From contig CM043966.1 in assembly GCA_014529385.2 (NCBI GenBank), forward strand, positions 103,553,087 to 103,617,086: a stretch of 64,000 nt of DNA. The letters run 5' to 3'. The DNA comes from Adiantum capillus-veneris (lineage: Eukaryota; Streptophyta; Polypodiopsida; Polypodiales; Pteridaceae). The notes beneath the pieces are model-generated. The model was given only the letters and a program-made list of their open reading frames with translations, was not told the origin of the DNA and did not search any database. The position numbers were made by a program, and so were the translations under genes. Below, one piece after another: positions 22,453 to 34,319 of the stretch (its first letter is position 1; each line of letters begins with the position of its first letter).

Positions 22453-25060
22453 GGTCACCTCCTGCCCTGAGATCTCTCAACAAAAATCTACTTTATCGCA
22501 AATACATTAATTGACAAGAAAAAGTGCCTTGCAAACCCAACCTCTTACCTGGTAGGTCGGCTAGAAGTCTTCCGCGTTGTCACTTTGGCTTTCAGCGTGC
22601 TCCTGATACGTGTTTTTAGGCAAATTGACAAAAACTTTGCATCTAGCCAATTTAAGAGTACTCACTACAATTTACACACAAATTTGTACAAAAGCTTCAA
22701 AAAATTGCAGAATCTGGACTAAAACTTTGTGCAACTGGTCTTGAATCTTTCACGAAGTGTTTGACTATGATTCCGGAGTCTGTTTTGAACAAACAAGGTA
22801 CCTCTGAGATGCTCTCATTGAGTACTAGGCACTGGTATGTCCACAATCTAAAAATTGCACAAGTGGCAGCAACCGCGGTTGCTGTCAAAATGCTCAGTTT
22901 GGGGTGTAGTAGATTTCTCTTGACTCCTTATGTCTTACTGAGTCTTGCTGAGTCTCATGAGCCTATGCTTGAAGTATTTGGACTCTTTTTGGGCAGTTTC
23001 GGAATAAAGATATTGTTTTAGACTCTGAATTGGTCTTTGGGCTGTTTGGAGCTCTTCCACTTGTCCAAATTTGATGGGGGAAGTTGCTTTGGACTCCTTA
23101 TGATGTCAAGAACCTGTGGGTATGGTCACTTTTCCAAAATCATGAAAGTGGTAGAACTTGCAAAATACCTGCTGGCAATTTTAATGATACCATTAGGAAT
23201 CGTACCCTCTTTGGAGTCTATTGACCCTATGTATGTCCAATTTGGACAAGATTTGGGTTGTCAAATGCCAGAATTTCAACCAAAACTGCAACTTTACAAG
23301 AATTTCTCTCTTGATCAAGATTTTTTGGTATTTCAACCTGAAGGAAGTGGATGTAGGATTTTGTGAGCTATAAATGAAGCATGAAATTGAAATAACACAT
23401 GAATCTTTGGATGATGGTGCCATAACTGAGGTTGATACTTGTCATGAACATTCCCATGCTATAAATGCTCTTGTGGATACTTCTCTTGGTGATGATAGGG
23501 CTGATTTTGATGACTTAAATGCTGATTTGGAGACCTTATTCATGAACGATGATGAGGTGGATAAAGATAATGTGTCTACATTTGGTTTGTTTTATGAGAA
23601 GTTTTGGAAGCATATGATATGGATAATGCTTGTGGTGTGGATTCCATGAAGTCTCTTAAGGATGCACTAAGATGTAGCCACTAGGGCTATCTTGACACAC
23701 AGACTTGATATAGGGCACAAAGGCCTCAGACCACGTAGGGTCATGCAAGGTGGAAATGTGATGCTTTGATGCCTTGATTATGGGCGTGAGCTTTGTGCTT
23801 GGCCATGCGTGAAGGGTGAATCATCTACATACCTTGGGGAGATCGTAGATATTGTGGCACTTCCCAGGAAACTCTCCCTCTATGTGTGTGCAAGTGTGGG
23901 TGTTGGTGGTGATGTGCTATTGAATACAAACGGTGACGTGAATGTGTGGAAGTGCAATGTGTGTGGATATGGAGGTGGGAGAGATGGTGATGGTGATGGT
24001 GGAGTTGACGGGGAGAAGCTAGGTAGCAAGGGAATGGCATGGGTAAGCACCTCTCAAGCAAGAAAGATTCTTTTTTTCTCACTCTCTTTCTCACAAACTA
24101 AATGTCAAAACCCTACGTCAACGTATTTGCACCAATTCTAGCTAGAATCTTTGATTGGAATCACTTGGATGAAAAGATAGATTGGAATATGTTCAAATTT
24201 TTCATCAAACTGGGCTCACTTTTGGTGTGCACTCTTCCCAAGGCAGGTTGAAACTCTATCTGAGGTCACATATCAAAAATTCTCTAGCGGTTACTCTTTT
24301 TGACTAGAGTGCACTGACTCGAATCACTTTAACTCTTTTCATTGTTTTTTCCCCAAATTCCTAGTGTATATTCTGTTTTTCTTATAGATTGCATTGATGT
24401 GGCTAAATTTATGTTTTGACTTCATTTTAATCCTCCATATTCCATGGGATTCCAGAGTTTACTAGTTGTTTTTCCCTTTTTTTGTGCTTTTTCCTAGATT
24501 CATTAGCTTTTGGGTTGTCTTGTGGCCCTCAGATTTGTACTTTCTTGGTGGCATTCCATTGTTTTTGACATCTTTGTGCAATTTTCCCGTCTTTTTTGCA
24601 AAACTTTTACATGCATACTTTTTTTATTCAAGTACCAACCCGATCTCTTCAAAATGGTTCCGTCTGTGCATTGAGGGCAATCTGAATCTATTCCTGAAGC
24701 TTTTGTTATAGAGGAGGGATGCCAACCGCATATACGGGCTCTTCCTTCAAGTATGGCATGCTGATCAGCTTGGATCTACTGGTGCTTTGCCTGTCTCACC
24801 CGACCCCATTTTTGATGCCTGAGAAGGGATGGAAGAGGCTACGGAAATGACTAAGACTGAAGACTAGGAAGGATAGGCTAAGGACTAACGGGGATAGAGG
24901 CTGACGAATAAGGGTGCGGAGAAGCTACACAGGAGGAGGGGGGAGGATTGGACGGGGTTAGGGAAGAGAGGACTGAAGGGGCTGGGCAGCCTGAGGTTGA
25001 CCAAGAGGATGTCAACCAGTCTATTGATGTCGCCCAGTCCGACAAAAAGAAAAAGGTCAA
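22453..25060. other. No recognised gene; mosaic intergenic sequence
   Basis: About 2.6 kb. The only protein-like frame is 23374-23649 (+), 91 residues, acidic (HEIEITHESLDDGAITEV, LNADLETLFMNDDEVDKDN). It matches no family I know and has no clear start context; it may be a retroelement remnant. A GGTGATGGTGATGGTGG run lies near 23980-24001. A T-rich stretch covers about 24300-24700. Nothing else stands out. Confidence 0.5.
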
Positions 25061-25290
25061 AGGCGAGGATAGGATTTTGGCAAGCAAGCTGGGTGAGGGC
25101 ATACAGGCGAGGGAGAGGGAGAGTAGAGGCGAGGATAGGATTTTGGCGAGCAGGCTGGGTGAGGGTGTACAGGCGAGGGCAAGGGGATGAATAGGTGAGG
25201 TTAAGGCGAGCAGGCTGTTCAGGTGAGGGCGAGGAGGGTGTACAGGTTAGGGCAAGGTTGGGGTGCAGGTTGGCGGGCAGTATGTAGAGC
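25061..25290 (+). repeat. 66-bp minisatellite, about 3 units
   Basis: Units start at 25061, 25127 and 25193, each with AGGCGAGGATAGGATTTTGG or a variant. Units 1 and 2 are both 66 bp and close to identical; unit 3 has internal deletions and grades into more GAGG-rich sequence. Because 66 is a multiple of three, all frames stay open across the array, which explains the proline/leucine-rich minus-strand frame over 24885-25385. I do not call that a gene. Confidence 0.8.
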
Positions 25291-25839
25291 AAGGGTGCAG
25301 GCGAAGAAGGTAGAGCAAGGTTACGGTGAAGCAGAGAGAACTCACTCTCTCTTAGGGTGCGCACATGCACCATTTGCAATGACACGACCGGTGGAGATTC
25401 TCATGGCTCCCACCATTTTTTTGAACAATAATGTAACGTTTGTGCGTCGCTCTTTTACTGCTTCCATCGAAAAGTGAGTCGTTTTCCCTAGCCGTTTGAG
25501 ACGATGCCAAATCGGTGCCGCACTAAATTTAGTAAGGTACTATTTGCGCTCATCAATGGCTTCCTTTGCCGACTGCAGTTGCGCTTTCAGTAGGCAGTTC
25601 CCAGCTACAGCCAACACGCAACTGCATGCAGGGTCCATAGCATAGCTCGTGATTGCTTCTTTCACAATAGGTGACCGGGACAGTAACAGTCGGCTTGCAT
25701 GTGCGCTGCCTGATGACCCGTGGCAGGTCGATGGAGCAGCCACTGCAGGGCTACCCGTTGTAGCATGTGCACAATAAGGTCTAAACCGGCCGGCGGAAAA
25801 AGTGCCTGTAGCGACTCGCTGTAAGAGTGCAATTGCCCA

Positions 25840-25840
<1 letters not shown>
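25291..25840. other. No recognised gene; GC-richer segment
   Basis: The segment 25500-25800 is richer in G+C than its surroundings. A minus-strand frame (25540-25743; SPIVKEAITSYAMDPACSC) and weak plus-strand frames lack any family signature. It may be a captured fragment, but nothing proves it. Confidence 0.4.

Positions 25841-25890
<50 letters not shown>
25841..25890. repeat. (CT)n microsatellite
   Basis: About 24 CT units, followed by TTTATTTC. Confidence 0.95.
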
Positions 25891-25893
<3 letters not shown>

Positions 25894-26164
25894 TTTCAGT
25901 CTAAAAAGCGGGCTAGTTCCCTTTCCATTACATATTGAAAAATATACAAAGACAGCCAGTGGCCTATAGCTGATACAAAACAGGGATGGAAAACCCCTCG
26001 GTAACTAACAATACATGAAAAGGGAGAGGGAAAAACCCCTGAAGCACAGATACAGAAAATACATCTGATCTGATACCAAGCTACCTAGAAGGTAGGTTAG
26101 TATCTAACATAAGCCATAGGGACCTATACGAAGCAAATGGTAACCAGCTCTGATAGTGTGAAAA
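25891..26164. other. Untyped sequence beside the copia element
   Basis: No coding sequence. GCTCTGATAGTGTG at 26146-26159 looks like a damaged reversed copia primer site (normally GCTCTGATACCA) next to the LTR. This suggests that another copia-type element, or a tandem copy, once lay to the left. Confidence 0.45.
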
Positions 26165-26485
26165 TGTAAAGAAATAGGATGCAAGAGAGCTACACAAGAC
26201 AAGCACAAAGCACACAGAGATGGAAAGCTTCTTCTTCTTCTCACAGAAAAGAGAGTAAAAAATGACTAAGTGCTAAAGCTGAAAAGTAGCACATATGTAC
26301 ATGCGGTCACTAATTGTGAACACGCTAGAAGCGTACTAGGCTGGAACTATAAGTGTAGTCCAGCTGTAGATTCACTAGCAGAGATCCTCCGTGTCGGTCA
26401 CCTAACGCGCCAGTGAGTAAATGCCGTAAGCGGCCAAGACCCGTAGTGGATGCTAGCTTAAGATGTAGAGCTCGACATCTCAACA
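26165..26485 (-). repeat. 3' LTR of Ty1/copia element
   Basis: In element sense it begins TGTTGAGATGTCGAGC, right after a purine tract, and ends in ATCCTATTTCTTTACA. Only the final ~53 bases match the 5' LTR at 30763-31085; the rest is different. Confidence 0.8.
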
Positions 26486-28080
26486 CTCCCCCTCGAGCTC
26501 TGCATGTCACAGAGTCCAAGCATAGTCCGAAAACGTCGAAGCTTCTCAGCTCCGAGGGCCTTGGTAAAGATATCCGCTATTTGATCCTTTGTGCTAACGT
26601 AGACCAAGTCAATGTCGCCCGCCAACACTCGCTCTCGAACGTAGTGGTAATGGACCTCTATGTGCTTGGTCCTGGCATGGAACACTGGGTTCCTAGCCAA
26701 GTGCATGCTGCTGAGGTTTTCACAATGGATGAAAATTTGCTAGTCCACCTGCACTCCCAAGTCCTCAAGTAATGTGTGTAGCCAAGCTACCTCACACGCC
26801 GCAACTGCTGCACCTCTATACTCGCCCTCTGTGCTCCATAAAGCAACCGTAGGCTGCTTTTTGCTGCTCCAAGTAACAGCAGCACTCCCAAAAGAGAACA
26901 TGAAGCCACTCGTAGATCTCCTATCAACAATGCTACCTGCCCAATCTGCATTTGTATACCCATACAATGCTAATGGAGCATCTGCTGCATAGAACAATGC
27001 GTAGTCAAGAGTCCCTTGCACATACCGAAGTGTGCGTCGTACTCCATCCAAATGTGGCTTCCTCGGAAGCTGCATGAACTGACTCTCCAAGCCTACTGTG
27101 TAGCTCAAGTCTGGCCTCGTGATAGTCAACTAGATTAGACTACCGACAATCTTCCTGTACATCTTGACATCCTCAACAACATCACCCTTCTCTGCACTCA
27201 GCTTTGCATTCACATCCAAGGGAATAGAAATTGTCTTACAATCATCCATACCATACTTTGACAACATGTCCAAAGCATATTGTCTCTGTGTGACAGCCAT
27301 ACACCCTCTGGAGTCGTGATCACCTCAATGCCAAGAAAGTAGCGCAACTCGCCCAAATCTTTCATTTCAAACTCCTGTTTGAGAAGACCCTTCACATGGT
27401 CAATCTCCATAGCAGTGTTACCCACAATAATAAGGTCATCTACATATATGGTAATGACCACAATCCCCATATCACTCTCACGTACATAGAGTGAATGATC
27501 AGCATGAGCTCTCCTAAAACCAATACTGACAAGATACTCGACAATCCTGTCATGCTCTAGAGCCCTGCTTCAAACCATACAAAGCTTTGAGAAGTCTGCA
27601 TACATAATCTGGGTAACCTGGATCGACATAATTGGGTGGGTGATCCATATACACCTCCTCTTGCAACTCACCATTCAAGAAGGCATTCTTTACATCCATT
27701 TGATGCATAATCCATCCTCTAGATGCATCCACTGCTATGACAGCTCTCACAGTCATCATGTTTGCCACTGGAGCAAAGGTCTCCTCATAGTCTATGCCAT
27801 ACGTCTGTGCATAACCCTTTGTGACCAGCCTTGCCTAGTGATGCTCAATGTTACCATCAGCCTTATGCTTGGTTTTATACACCCATTTAAAGCCAATAGC
27901 TTTCTTGCCACTTGGCAATGGCACCAACTCCCATGTGTCGTTTGCTTCCAATGCAGCCATCTCTTCATTCATTGCAATCATCCCAATGCACATTTCCAAC
28001 TGCATCCTCAAAACATGTGGGCTCCACATCCTGTATCACCTTAGCCATGTAGTCTTGGTGATGCACTAGATACCCATCAT
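26458..28080 (-). pseudogene. Reverse transcriptase and RNase H of Ty1/copia element
   Basis: Read from 28080 downward: NDTWELVPLPSGKKAIGFKW (near 27880-27940), [20 protein letters not shown] (27640-27720), [11 protein letters not shown], then YVDDLIIVGN with the catalytic YVDD intact (about 27425-27455) and MKDLGELRYFLGIEV. RNase H follows with NADWAGSIVDRRSTSG (near 26940-26960), a TEGEYRG segment, and the C-terminal VSTKDQIADIFTKAL (near 26560). The RT is broken by frame changes near 27550, 27480 and 27300 and by a stop near 27130. It is much better preserved than the Ty3/gypsy elements nearby and so probably younger. Order protease-integrase-RT-RNase H is diagnostic of Ty1/copia. Confidence 0.92.
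26486..26500 (-). other. Polypurine tract of Ty1/copia element
   Basis: Minus strand GAGCTCGAGGGGGAG directly before the 3' LTR start TGTTGAG. Confidence 0.8.
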
Positions 28081-29500
28081 AAGTCAATTTCTGAATTGGA
28101 TTTTTGACTCTGTTAGATCTACGCGGTCCTGGGTCACTCCTTTGCCCTCTAGCATCTTCTTGTACTTTCCTTACGCCAGGTGTCCTGACGGCCGGCATTC
28201 CAAATTCCTCATCAAGACTTTGTTCAGAACCATCTGAATCCATGTCTACATGTGAAAAACCTGATGATTCATGAGCCATAAAGGGAGGTTCATCAACCTT
28301 TTCCTTCCCTTTTCGTGATCCATTCCCTATACCTGTTGGTGGAGTGACGTGCATACATAGTCTATCATTCCATGGCTTCTCAACAAAGCCACGAGAAGAG
28401 GACTCTTGTGGTCCACTCAAAACTTGTGATTGTGGCCTCACAGTTTTTACAACCACATCATCTTTTACATCAGCCCCAATAGGGCCATGTGCATTACTGT
28501 ACCACTTGCTCATCTCATCAAAGACTACATCTCTGCTCACTCGTAATTCTCGTGTAGTAGGATTGTAGCACCTGTACCCCTTTTGTTCAAGAGAATATCC
28601 CACAAGAATACATTTCTCTGCTTTAGGATCCAATTTCCTACGCAACTCATCTGGTATGTGCACGTAATCTATGCAGCCAAACACTTTCAAGTGTGCCAAA
28701 TCAGGCTTTGTATCTGTAAACTTTTCCTCAGGTGTTACATCATGCACCGCAAATGTAGGTGTCCTGTTCATAATGTACACAGCTGTATTTACAACTTTAG
28801 CCCAGAAATGATGAGGTATGTTCTTCTCATTCATCAATGCACGTGCAACCTCTGTAATGTGCCTGTTTTTGCTTTCTACGACCCCATTCTGTTGTGGAGT
28901 ATATCTGCATGTAAACTGCCTGTGTATACCATGCATTCACAAAAAATCTGAAAAATCATTGGAGAAGTACTCTCCCCCTCCATCTGATCTCAATGTCTTG
29001 ATTTGCATATCTTTCTCCTTCTCAATCATGACTTTGAAGTCTTGAAAGTGACCAAACACTTCACTTTTGTTACACATGAAGTAGACCCATACTTTTGTAT
29101 GGTCATTAATGAAAGAGACATAATACCTGCAACCATGTATACTTGCAGTATCGGTTGGACCCCAAAAATCTATGTGCACCACCTCAAGTGGCTATTTACA
29201 TACATTGAGCTTATGTGGAAATGAGCCCTTTGACTGTTTTCCAAACTGGCATGCTGCACACACTTTATGCATACCATCCACCTTGAATTTGGAAAAACCT
29301 TTTACAATCTGTTTTGATGGCATGCTGCACAGTCTCTGCTCATTGACATGGCCAATGCGTTTGTGCCAAATGTCAACATCAGACAGAACACCTGTGCCCT
29401 ATGCAAATAATGCAGCTTTTACCTCAGGCATGTCTACATTCAGCGTAAACATTCTACCCACACATTTTCCCTCTGTGATCAGCTTACAGCCATTCTAGAA
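28081..29500 (-). pseudogene. Integrase of Ty1/copia element
   Basis: The HHCC zinc region (HIGHVNEQRL and CAACQFGKQSKGSF) lies around 29230-29370. The catalytic core has VHIDFWGPTD (first Asp, near 29155-29180), KTLRSDGGGEY (second Asp, near 28970-29000) and TPQQNGVVESKNRH (Glu, near 28870-28900), so all three catalytic acids are present. WAKVVNTAVYIMNRTP and LKVFGCIDYVHIP follow. One stop separates the parts at 28936. The C-terminal extension to 28080 is Ser/Asp-rich, then RRSNRVKNP. It needs only a few changes to be open throughout. Confidence 0.92.
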
Positions 29501-30480
29501 ATCTTCAACATATCAACCATTCGGATTGAAGCGAACCTGCAAACCCTGCTCAACCATTTGTCCAACAGAAACAAGATTCTTTGTAATGTTTGGGACATGA
29601 AGTACATCTGCTAAGTACTTTGATTTCCCACTCTTTGTATTTAGAGGTATGTCCCCTACATGAGCAATGGGGTGAGCTGTGTCATCTCCTGTCTGCACAT
29701 AGCCTGACACATCTCATTTGTGCATATCTCTAAACCAGTCTCCACGAGACGTCATGTGGTTAGAGGCACCTAAATCCACATACCAAACATCATCTTGGGT
29801 GGAATTCTCTGCAGTCATTGTATTCATTATATGCTGCATAACAAACATGCGCTCGCTTTTGTTGTCATCTACATCTCTACTAGTAGATACATAGTTGCCA
29901 TGTTCTCTCTTTCCACTTGCTTTTCCCTTTGGACAGTCACGTGATATGTGACCTCTTTCACCACAAGTACAACATTCTCTGCTATCTGCAGTATGTCATC
30001 TCCTAGACCATCCAAGAATGCATGGACAATGTCATCGTCTTCCACTGAGACTTTAATAGATCCAAGAACCTCAATGATACTCTTGATCTTCAAGGCATAA
30101 TCATTGATGGAGAGGTTGTTCCTCTTAACCTGATTTAGCTCTGACTTTAGTTGAAACATCCTGGCCTTGGTATTCACCTCGAACACTCTGCCTAAGTTTT
30201 TCCATGCAATGGCGGGGGTTTTAGCATCCTGTAGATAGCCCATCATGCCATCTGTGGTGCTCATAGAAAGCCAATACATAACTTTGCTCTGGACTTGTTG
30301 CCAGTCCCTCAAAGATTTTCTTTGTTCTGCTGTAGCATTTGCCTCGGGAATCTCTGGTTCCTTTTCATTGTCTCCTTCTACATAGTCCTAATAACCTTTT
30401 CCTTTTAGGAAATTAGTTATTTTGAACTTCCATGCAGGGTAGTTATTTTTCTCAAGCTTCTCAGTAACAATCTAACTGAA
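29501..30480 (-). pseudogene. Gag and protease of Ty1/copia element
   Basis: Gag core (29990-30312) contains SKVMYWLSMSTTDGMMGYLQ and FQLKSELNQVKRNNLSINDY. A zinc knuckle CCTCGERGHISRDC (CX2CX4HX4C) sits at about 29930-29975 in another frame, so a frameshift lies near 29980. The protease reads VWYVDLGASNHMT (near 29760-29800); the family D-S-G-A has Leu for Ser, which probably kills it. The pre-integrase linker follows with LADVLHVPNITKNLVSVGQM (29513-29710). Order and motifs are those of Ty1/copia. Confidence 0.88.
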
Positions 30481-30750
30481 ACCGTCAGACATCTTGAAGC
30501 ACTAAGACAAAATAGCTGCAATCTCCAAAAACCTCCAAATCTGTTGAACCTGCTATCGTGGTACCTGTAACGCTTTCTACACTCAACGAGTGTCCACAAT
30601 CAAGCGTACATACAACCACTGTAATTGTACAGTAAATCTCTGTGTACTGCACTTTTGGAGACATGTTCAGAAACTTTGGCATCTGGTCGTGGATTGCGAA
30701 CGAAGAGATTGTGATGCTCTTGCTCTCTTAGCCTCTCTTGCCTGCACGAG

Positions 30751-30762
30751 GCTCTGATACCA
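30751..30762 (-). other. Primer binding site of Ty1/copia element
   Basis: Minus strand TGGTATCAGAGC, a perfect Met-tRNA-type primer site, directly abuts the LTR end TTTACA. Confidence 0.9.
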
Positions 30763-31083
30763 TGTAAAGAAATAGGATGCAAGAGAGCTACACAAGACAA
30801 GCACAAAGCACACAAAGAAGGGGCAGATACCAAACCCACGGGTAGCCTAAGAAAAATGAACCTATCACGTGAGTTCAACAAAAGGGTATTTAAAGTTCTT
30901 GCAACTTACATAAATATATATACAGAAGGGATACTATTTTTCAAATTTGAAAAAAACTTACAGACTTTAAAAAGAAAGGGTACATTTTATTCCGTAGAAA
31001 ATTCACAGATAAGGGGTTTTACAAACATGTCTTGAACGCACGTGATATGTTAGTTTTATACATAGTGAACCCCCCGATACCAA
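30763..31083 (-). repeat. 5' LTR of Ty1/copia element, mismatched with its 3' LTR
   Basis: About 320 bases. The part next to the primer site (30763-30815) matches the 3' LTR; the rest does not. The outer ~210 bases instead match the fragment inside chromovirus A at 5197-5445. The outer border is approximate, near ACCCCCCGATACCA. Confidence 0.72.
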
Positions 31084-31085
31084 AC

Positions 31086-32440
31086 CTCCCCTGTCCAAGT
31101 GAGTCTGCCTGTATGATCCATAGCCTCCATGACCAAGGTCTCTATCAACTCATCATCTGAGAATCCCAAACAAATGATATGCTTCTCTTTGAAAACACCA
31201 ATCGCATCAATAGCAGTTTGTCTGGTCCAACCCGAGAAAGGGACTAAGCCACCCACACTGAAAGAAAATCTGTGTGTCGACGCATCTCTGCCTAGAAAAG
31301 TTGGACGTCTCCTTCGAGTATTCTAAATAAAAATAATGTCAATCTCAAAAGGGCTGGATCTTAGGTGTGCAGCTAGTGACTTCCAAGGTCGTAGGAGTAG
31401 AAAATCAACTGAAGTCCATGAGGGTGGGATAGGTTGAGATGGGGGAACCATCTCCGCAGGTGACTGTGTCTCTGCCTCAACTGCTATCTCCTCCACTCTA
31501 GATGCATACGAGCACTGAGCATCAGTTGGCTCCTCTGACTCTCTGTGTGCCCTGTCCTTTGATAAATCCTGAAGAGTTGTGTCATGAGGCTGAGCTACTG
31601 GTGGCTCAAAAGGGCTCACTATTGTAGCAGCCACTCCTGAAAAATCCTGTAAGGGGTTCTGATGCTTGTGCAAGAAGAGGCCCCTCACTACACTAAGGAA
31701 CCCTCCTCCTGTAAACCATGGTAGGCTTGCTATGTCTGCCAGCACCTCTAACACCCCTACCATGTATAGGCTGTTGATCCTGCTGAGGTGTAGTATGTCG
31801 TCTCACTGCCTGACTCTGTCTTTGCCTCTGACCCTGTTTGGGCTTCTAGTCTCGTACTAAATGACCCATGAGATGGCAGTAATGGCACTGGCTCTCTCTA
31901 CCTATGAGTGACCAATAGCCTCTATGTCCTGGTAACTCCCTCCGACTAAGGGCACAAGAATCAAGGCATACTATTGTTGTCATACAAAACAAAATAAAGA
32001 ACATTGACGACAGAATTCACACCTGGCGGGTGAGTACCAATGCCCACGTGGAACAGGACTTCGAGTTCGAGATCTTACAACTCGGTTTGATCTGCCTACA
32101 GGAGACATGGAGGCTGAGTGGTCACGCTGCCGCTTGGAAAAGGCTCTAGGAGATATGGAGTCATCTCTCTCTTGACGTCCTTTAGAAAATGCATCCCCTC
32201 CTGATTTGTGCCCTCTTGGTGGTGAACGATAGGAACTTCCTTGCTTGCTTGGAGACCTTCCAGGTCGTAGAGCTGCTCCTGGTACCTCTTCGGGCAGCCT
32301 TTGTTCTTGAGAGACAAGTGACACAAATTTCCTTCTTCGTGTAGGTGAAACAGGGGACACTGATCTCTGTATATGAGGTAGAGCTGCTTGTTCTTGCTCC
32401 CACATGGTTCCAAGGACTGTATTTTTATCATGGATTTGCT
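31086..32440 (-). pseudogene. Gag-like retroelement relic with damaged zinc knuckle
   Basis: Minus-strand frames: an Arg/Ser-rich segment (31980-32405) with SPVSPTRRRKFVSL and SRTRSPVPRGHWYSPARC, then CHYCHLMGHLVRD followed by a stop exactly where the last Cys of a CX2CX4HX4C knuckle should be (about 31850-31887), then a Gln/Arg-rich tail. After 31763 the frames 31323-31763 and 31056-31256 have no signature I know. The RS-rich plus CCHC order is typical of Gag; which family is unclear. It lies just outside the copia 5' LTR, so copia may have inserted into it. Confidence 0.5.
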
Positions 32441-33318
32441 TCGCCTCCTCTTGGGGGATTCACTCTATATACAAAATGGGACGCCACCTGCGAGCGGACA
32501 ACTTTGATAAAACCCCTATATACGACTCATATTAGGGAATACGACCCCCCTTTCTACTCTTATATGATAATCAATGCAAAAAACTATCATACCCCTATCT
32601 TACATATAAAGTTTAAGTCTCACATGATCTAACTGAGTAAAACTAGTCAAAGAGCATGTAGCATAGTGATTGGCAATGTACAAAGGAACCACTTCTGTTG
32701 ATACCTAGATGTACCCTCAATGTGTCTTAGTTTGACTTTCAAACTATGTGCATGCTCAGCCTGCACTCTAGCTACTTGTCCAATTTGGACCCATCTAAAT
32801 TACTCAAAAAACATAGCTATATAGTTGTGCTAGGTTCTCTATGTAAATTTGCATCTATACAAGCTCTTTATGGCTTTCATCCCTCAACAAATGAACTATA
32901 ATCACAAAACAAGCAATTGATACAAAGCAGTGTTAGTTCTTGGATGTATCTTTGTAGCTATTGACTCACAAGTTTGAGGGAAGGCAATTTTGGGAAGCCA
33001 TGATTTTGAAACACAAAAAAAACTTCCTCTCATTTTTCCCTTCCTTACCCCATAAATATGATATCCCCTCACTTATTTTTAAGCTTGGGAGAAAAATTAT
33101 TGGGGGCCTGCCCCTAATTTATACGCTTATGTAACTTGAAAAAAAAAACCCCTCCCCTGCACTTACGTGGTGCGGTAAGTTTTCCATGGTGAATCCCCCG
33201 GGCGCCTCCTCCATCGCCAAAAATCTTTTTGTTAAATCCACTGTTGTGTAGGATTTGTTATCTGAGTTGTTCTTCCATTTATCAATGACTTGGAACCTTT
33301 GTTTAGTCTCCATGGTAG
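32441..33318. other. No recognised gene
   Basis: AT-rich sequence. A minus-strand frame at 33119-33313 (VDLTKRFLAMEEAPGGFTME) has ordinary composition but no recognised family. Confidence 0.5.
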
Positions 33319-33328
33319 ATTCTTACAG

Positions 33329-33561
33329 GCCATGGTGATGATTCTCATTGTGCAACAAGATGGAAATGTCTAGAGAGCCTTTTTGCTCTACGGCGTGTGG
33401 ATAAGATTTTCCTGAAAGTGCTTGGTTCTGCTCTAGGGAAAGATACTTGGGGTTTGCTTCTGGAGCTTGTTCTTTATGGTCACCTTGGTCCTGTTCATTC
33501 AACTGAAGCCATGGTTTTTGAGGCTTTGCAAGAAGCCAAGAAGGTCCCGGGATGTCAATAG
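33329..33561 (+). pseudogene. Exon-like fragment of an unrecognised plant gene
   Basis: After an acceptor-like ATTCTTACAG (33319-33328) a frame runs 77 codons to TAG at 33559. It has no ATG of its own at the start. The translation is well-mixed and helical: WKCLESLFALRRVDKIFLKV, LGKDTWGLLLELVLYGHLGP and HSTEAMVFEALQEAKKVPGC. This looks like a terminal exon rather than transposon protein, but I do not know the family. There is no preceding exon within reach that I can identify, so it may be a gene fragment carried by a mobile element. Confidence 0.4.
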
Positions 33562-33819
33562 GGGTGTCTTCTCATGCATGCAGTAGTTGTGTACCTTTTT
33601 GCATGGTGACCTACAGATGCTAGGATAGGATGCATATTTGCACAGGTAGTAATGGACAGAGCGATGCACACACAATGAACTACATCTTACATAGTCTTGT
33701 AAATACTAACCTTATCCATATTGGCTATAATGAAACATCAACGAGTGTGAGGGTTAGTTCCTCACAGAAGCCCCACCAAGCAAGGTCTCACCTCCTTCCT
33801 TGCACACACTCGCATATGC

Positions 33820-34030
33820 ATGCAGTCGAACACTCGCATATGCATGCTTTGTCTACACTCCTATGAGCTTTGGCTTGAAGATTGGTGGAGATTCATCCTT
33901 AGAGGTTGGCCTATAGTATTGGCAAACACTCATAACTTTTCTAAAGAATGTTTAGAATGTCAAAAGGAAGGAAGTCCACGTAACATTTTAGCTACTTCTA
34001 AGATCACATCATTCAAAAGAACCTTGCTAG
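33820..34030 (+). pseudogene. Integrase zinc-domain fragment (Ty3/gypsy)
   Basis: The frame shows FILRGWPIVLANTHNFSKEC then LECQKEGSP, matching the 'G-Y-W-W-P-T ... C-x2-C-Q' end of the Ty3/gypsy integrase zinc-binding domain, with His, Cys and Cys in place. Only about 50 residues remain before an (AG)n tract. It could be a scrap of element B, whose pol is otherwise missing, but that is inference. Confidence 0.5.
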
Positions 34031-34034
34031 AGGT

Positions 34035-34036
<2 letters not shown>

Positions 34037-34096
<60 letters not shown>
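34037..34096. repeat. (AG)n microsatellite
   Basis: About 30 AG units; the left edge of the palindrome-rich gene block. Confidence 0.95.
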
Positions 34097-34098
<2 letters not shown>

Positions 34099-34319
34099 TG
34101 AATGCCCCAACATATGGAGGATGAGAATGCATGGTTGTTTTAATTTTCAGACATGTCAAAGGTACCACACTCACTTAAGGCTTGGAGTTAAGTTTCAACC
34201 TAAGAATAATTGCAAGGGAATAAGGTATTGTCAAACTATTGAGCGAAAACACAATGCTATAGACAAAGGGAGTACATGTTAGTTGTGATCATCATCTTTA
34301 TGAGATGATTATGGAGATT

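Noticed and set aside
24885-25385. 166-residue Pro/Leu-rich minus-strand frame
   Set aside because: Lies over the 66-bp minisatellite and purine-rich DNA, whose composition and in-phase period keep the frame open by chance.
28344-29498. Several plus-strand frames of 70-120 residues over the copia integrase
   Set aside because: Shadows of the well-supported minus-strand integrase.
33119-33313. 64-residue minus-strand frame
   Set aside because: Ordinary composition but no homology signal, no splice context and no partner exon; too little to call a gene.
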